In this document: piece by piece, positions 5,447 to 5,449 of the stretch
How the letters are laid out: every line of letters starts with the position of its first letter
How positions within the stretch are numbered: position 1 is the first letter of the stretch
Origin: Candidatus Anderseniibacteriota bacterium
Lineage (GTDB): Bacteria; Patescibacteriota; Andersenbacteria; UBA10190
Length of the DNA stretch: 5,449 nt
Direction: 5' to 3'
Assembly (NCBI GenBank): GCA_003229735.1
Contig: QIFI01000016.1
Coordinates: 1 to 5,449, forward strand
The notes under the pieces: generated by a model
Database searches by the model: none
What the model saw: the letters and a program-made list of their open reading frames with translations, nothing else
Told to the model about the DNA's origin: nothing
Translations under genes and position numbers: made by a program

Positions 5447-5449
5447 GCC

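Larger units (their letters stand above)
4631..5449. other. 819-base region without a conventional gene, rich in inverted repeats
   Basis: No long reading frame with recognisable homology lies here. The first part (4631-4740) is AT-rich and holds only weak 4-bp hairpins (4672-4683, 4703-4716). The rest contains, in order, a strong promoter, a short hydrophobic ORF, a long imperfect hairpin, a predicted three-way junction overlapping a 42-codon ORF, a 10-bp hairpin, two perfect CT/GA palindromes in opposite orientation, and a GC-rich string of short hairpins at the window edge. The sub-features are listed separately. Confidence 0.75.

Noticed and set aside
5317..5448. Minus-strand partial CDS of 43 codons entering from the window edge
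   Set aside because: Another minus-strand frame and a plus-strand frame are also open here because of the GC-rich composition, so openness alone does not support it; it is kept only as part of the hairpin-array finding.
5390..5449. rRNA fragment, from the ACACCGCC and CGCCTGTC strings at the window end
   Set aside because: The flanking sequence matches neither the 16S 3' region nor the 23S domain where such strings occur.

Overview
The window looks like bacterial chromosomal or contig DNA of moderate GC. It has two well-supported protein genes, both on the + strand, followed by about 820 bases without a conventional gene but crowded with hairpins, inverted repeats and short open frames. The organism cannot be fixed from sequence. 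A secreted beta-helix protein, a SWIM/SNF2 ATPase and starts without clear Shine-Dalgarno sites fit many bacteria; a Patescibacteria-like or other uncultured lineage is only a guess.

Layout. Bases 1-61 may hold the last 19 codons of a truncated gene. Bases 114-1040 encode a 308-residue exported protein with a clear signal peptide and a right-handed parallel beta-helix fold. Bases 1041-1288 are intergenic; they hold a weak TTG-start ORF for a 36-residue hydrophobic peptide and then a good sigma-70-type promoter (TTGACG-17-TATATT). That promoter sits just ahead of 1289-4630, which encodes an 1113-residue SWIM zinc-finger SNF2-family ATPase with all the main helicase motifs present.

Bases 4631-5449 are the unexplained part. 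A near-consensus promoter (TTGACA-17-TATAGT, 4746-4774) points into a region with no normal gene. About 26 bases after its -10 box lies a 30-codon hydrophobic ORF. Further on are a long imperfect hairpin (4877-4918), a compact predicted three-way junction of 76 nt (4973-5048) overlapping a 42-codon ORF, another strong hairpin (5068-5094), and two perfect 10-bp CT/GA-rich palindromes in opposite orientation (5133-5156, 5199-5222) of the kind seen in dispersed intergenic repeats. The window ends in a GC-rich run of five successive short hairpins (5335-5446).

The two main genes show no obvious functional link. The beta-helix protein acts outside the cytoplasm, and the SNF2 protein acts on DNA or nucleoprotein inside it and appears to have its own promoter. 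The best candidate for something undescribed is the promoter, small membrane peptide and structured RNA at 4746-5112, possibly carried by or next to a MITE-like repeat. This is a hypothesis from reading the sequence; no alignment or folding was run.
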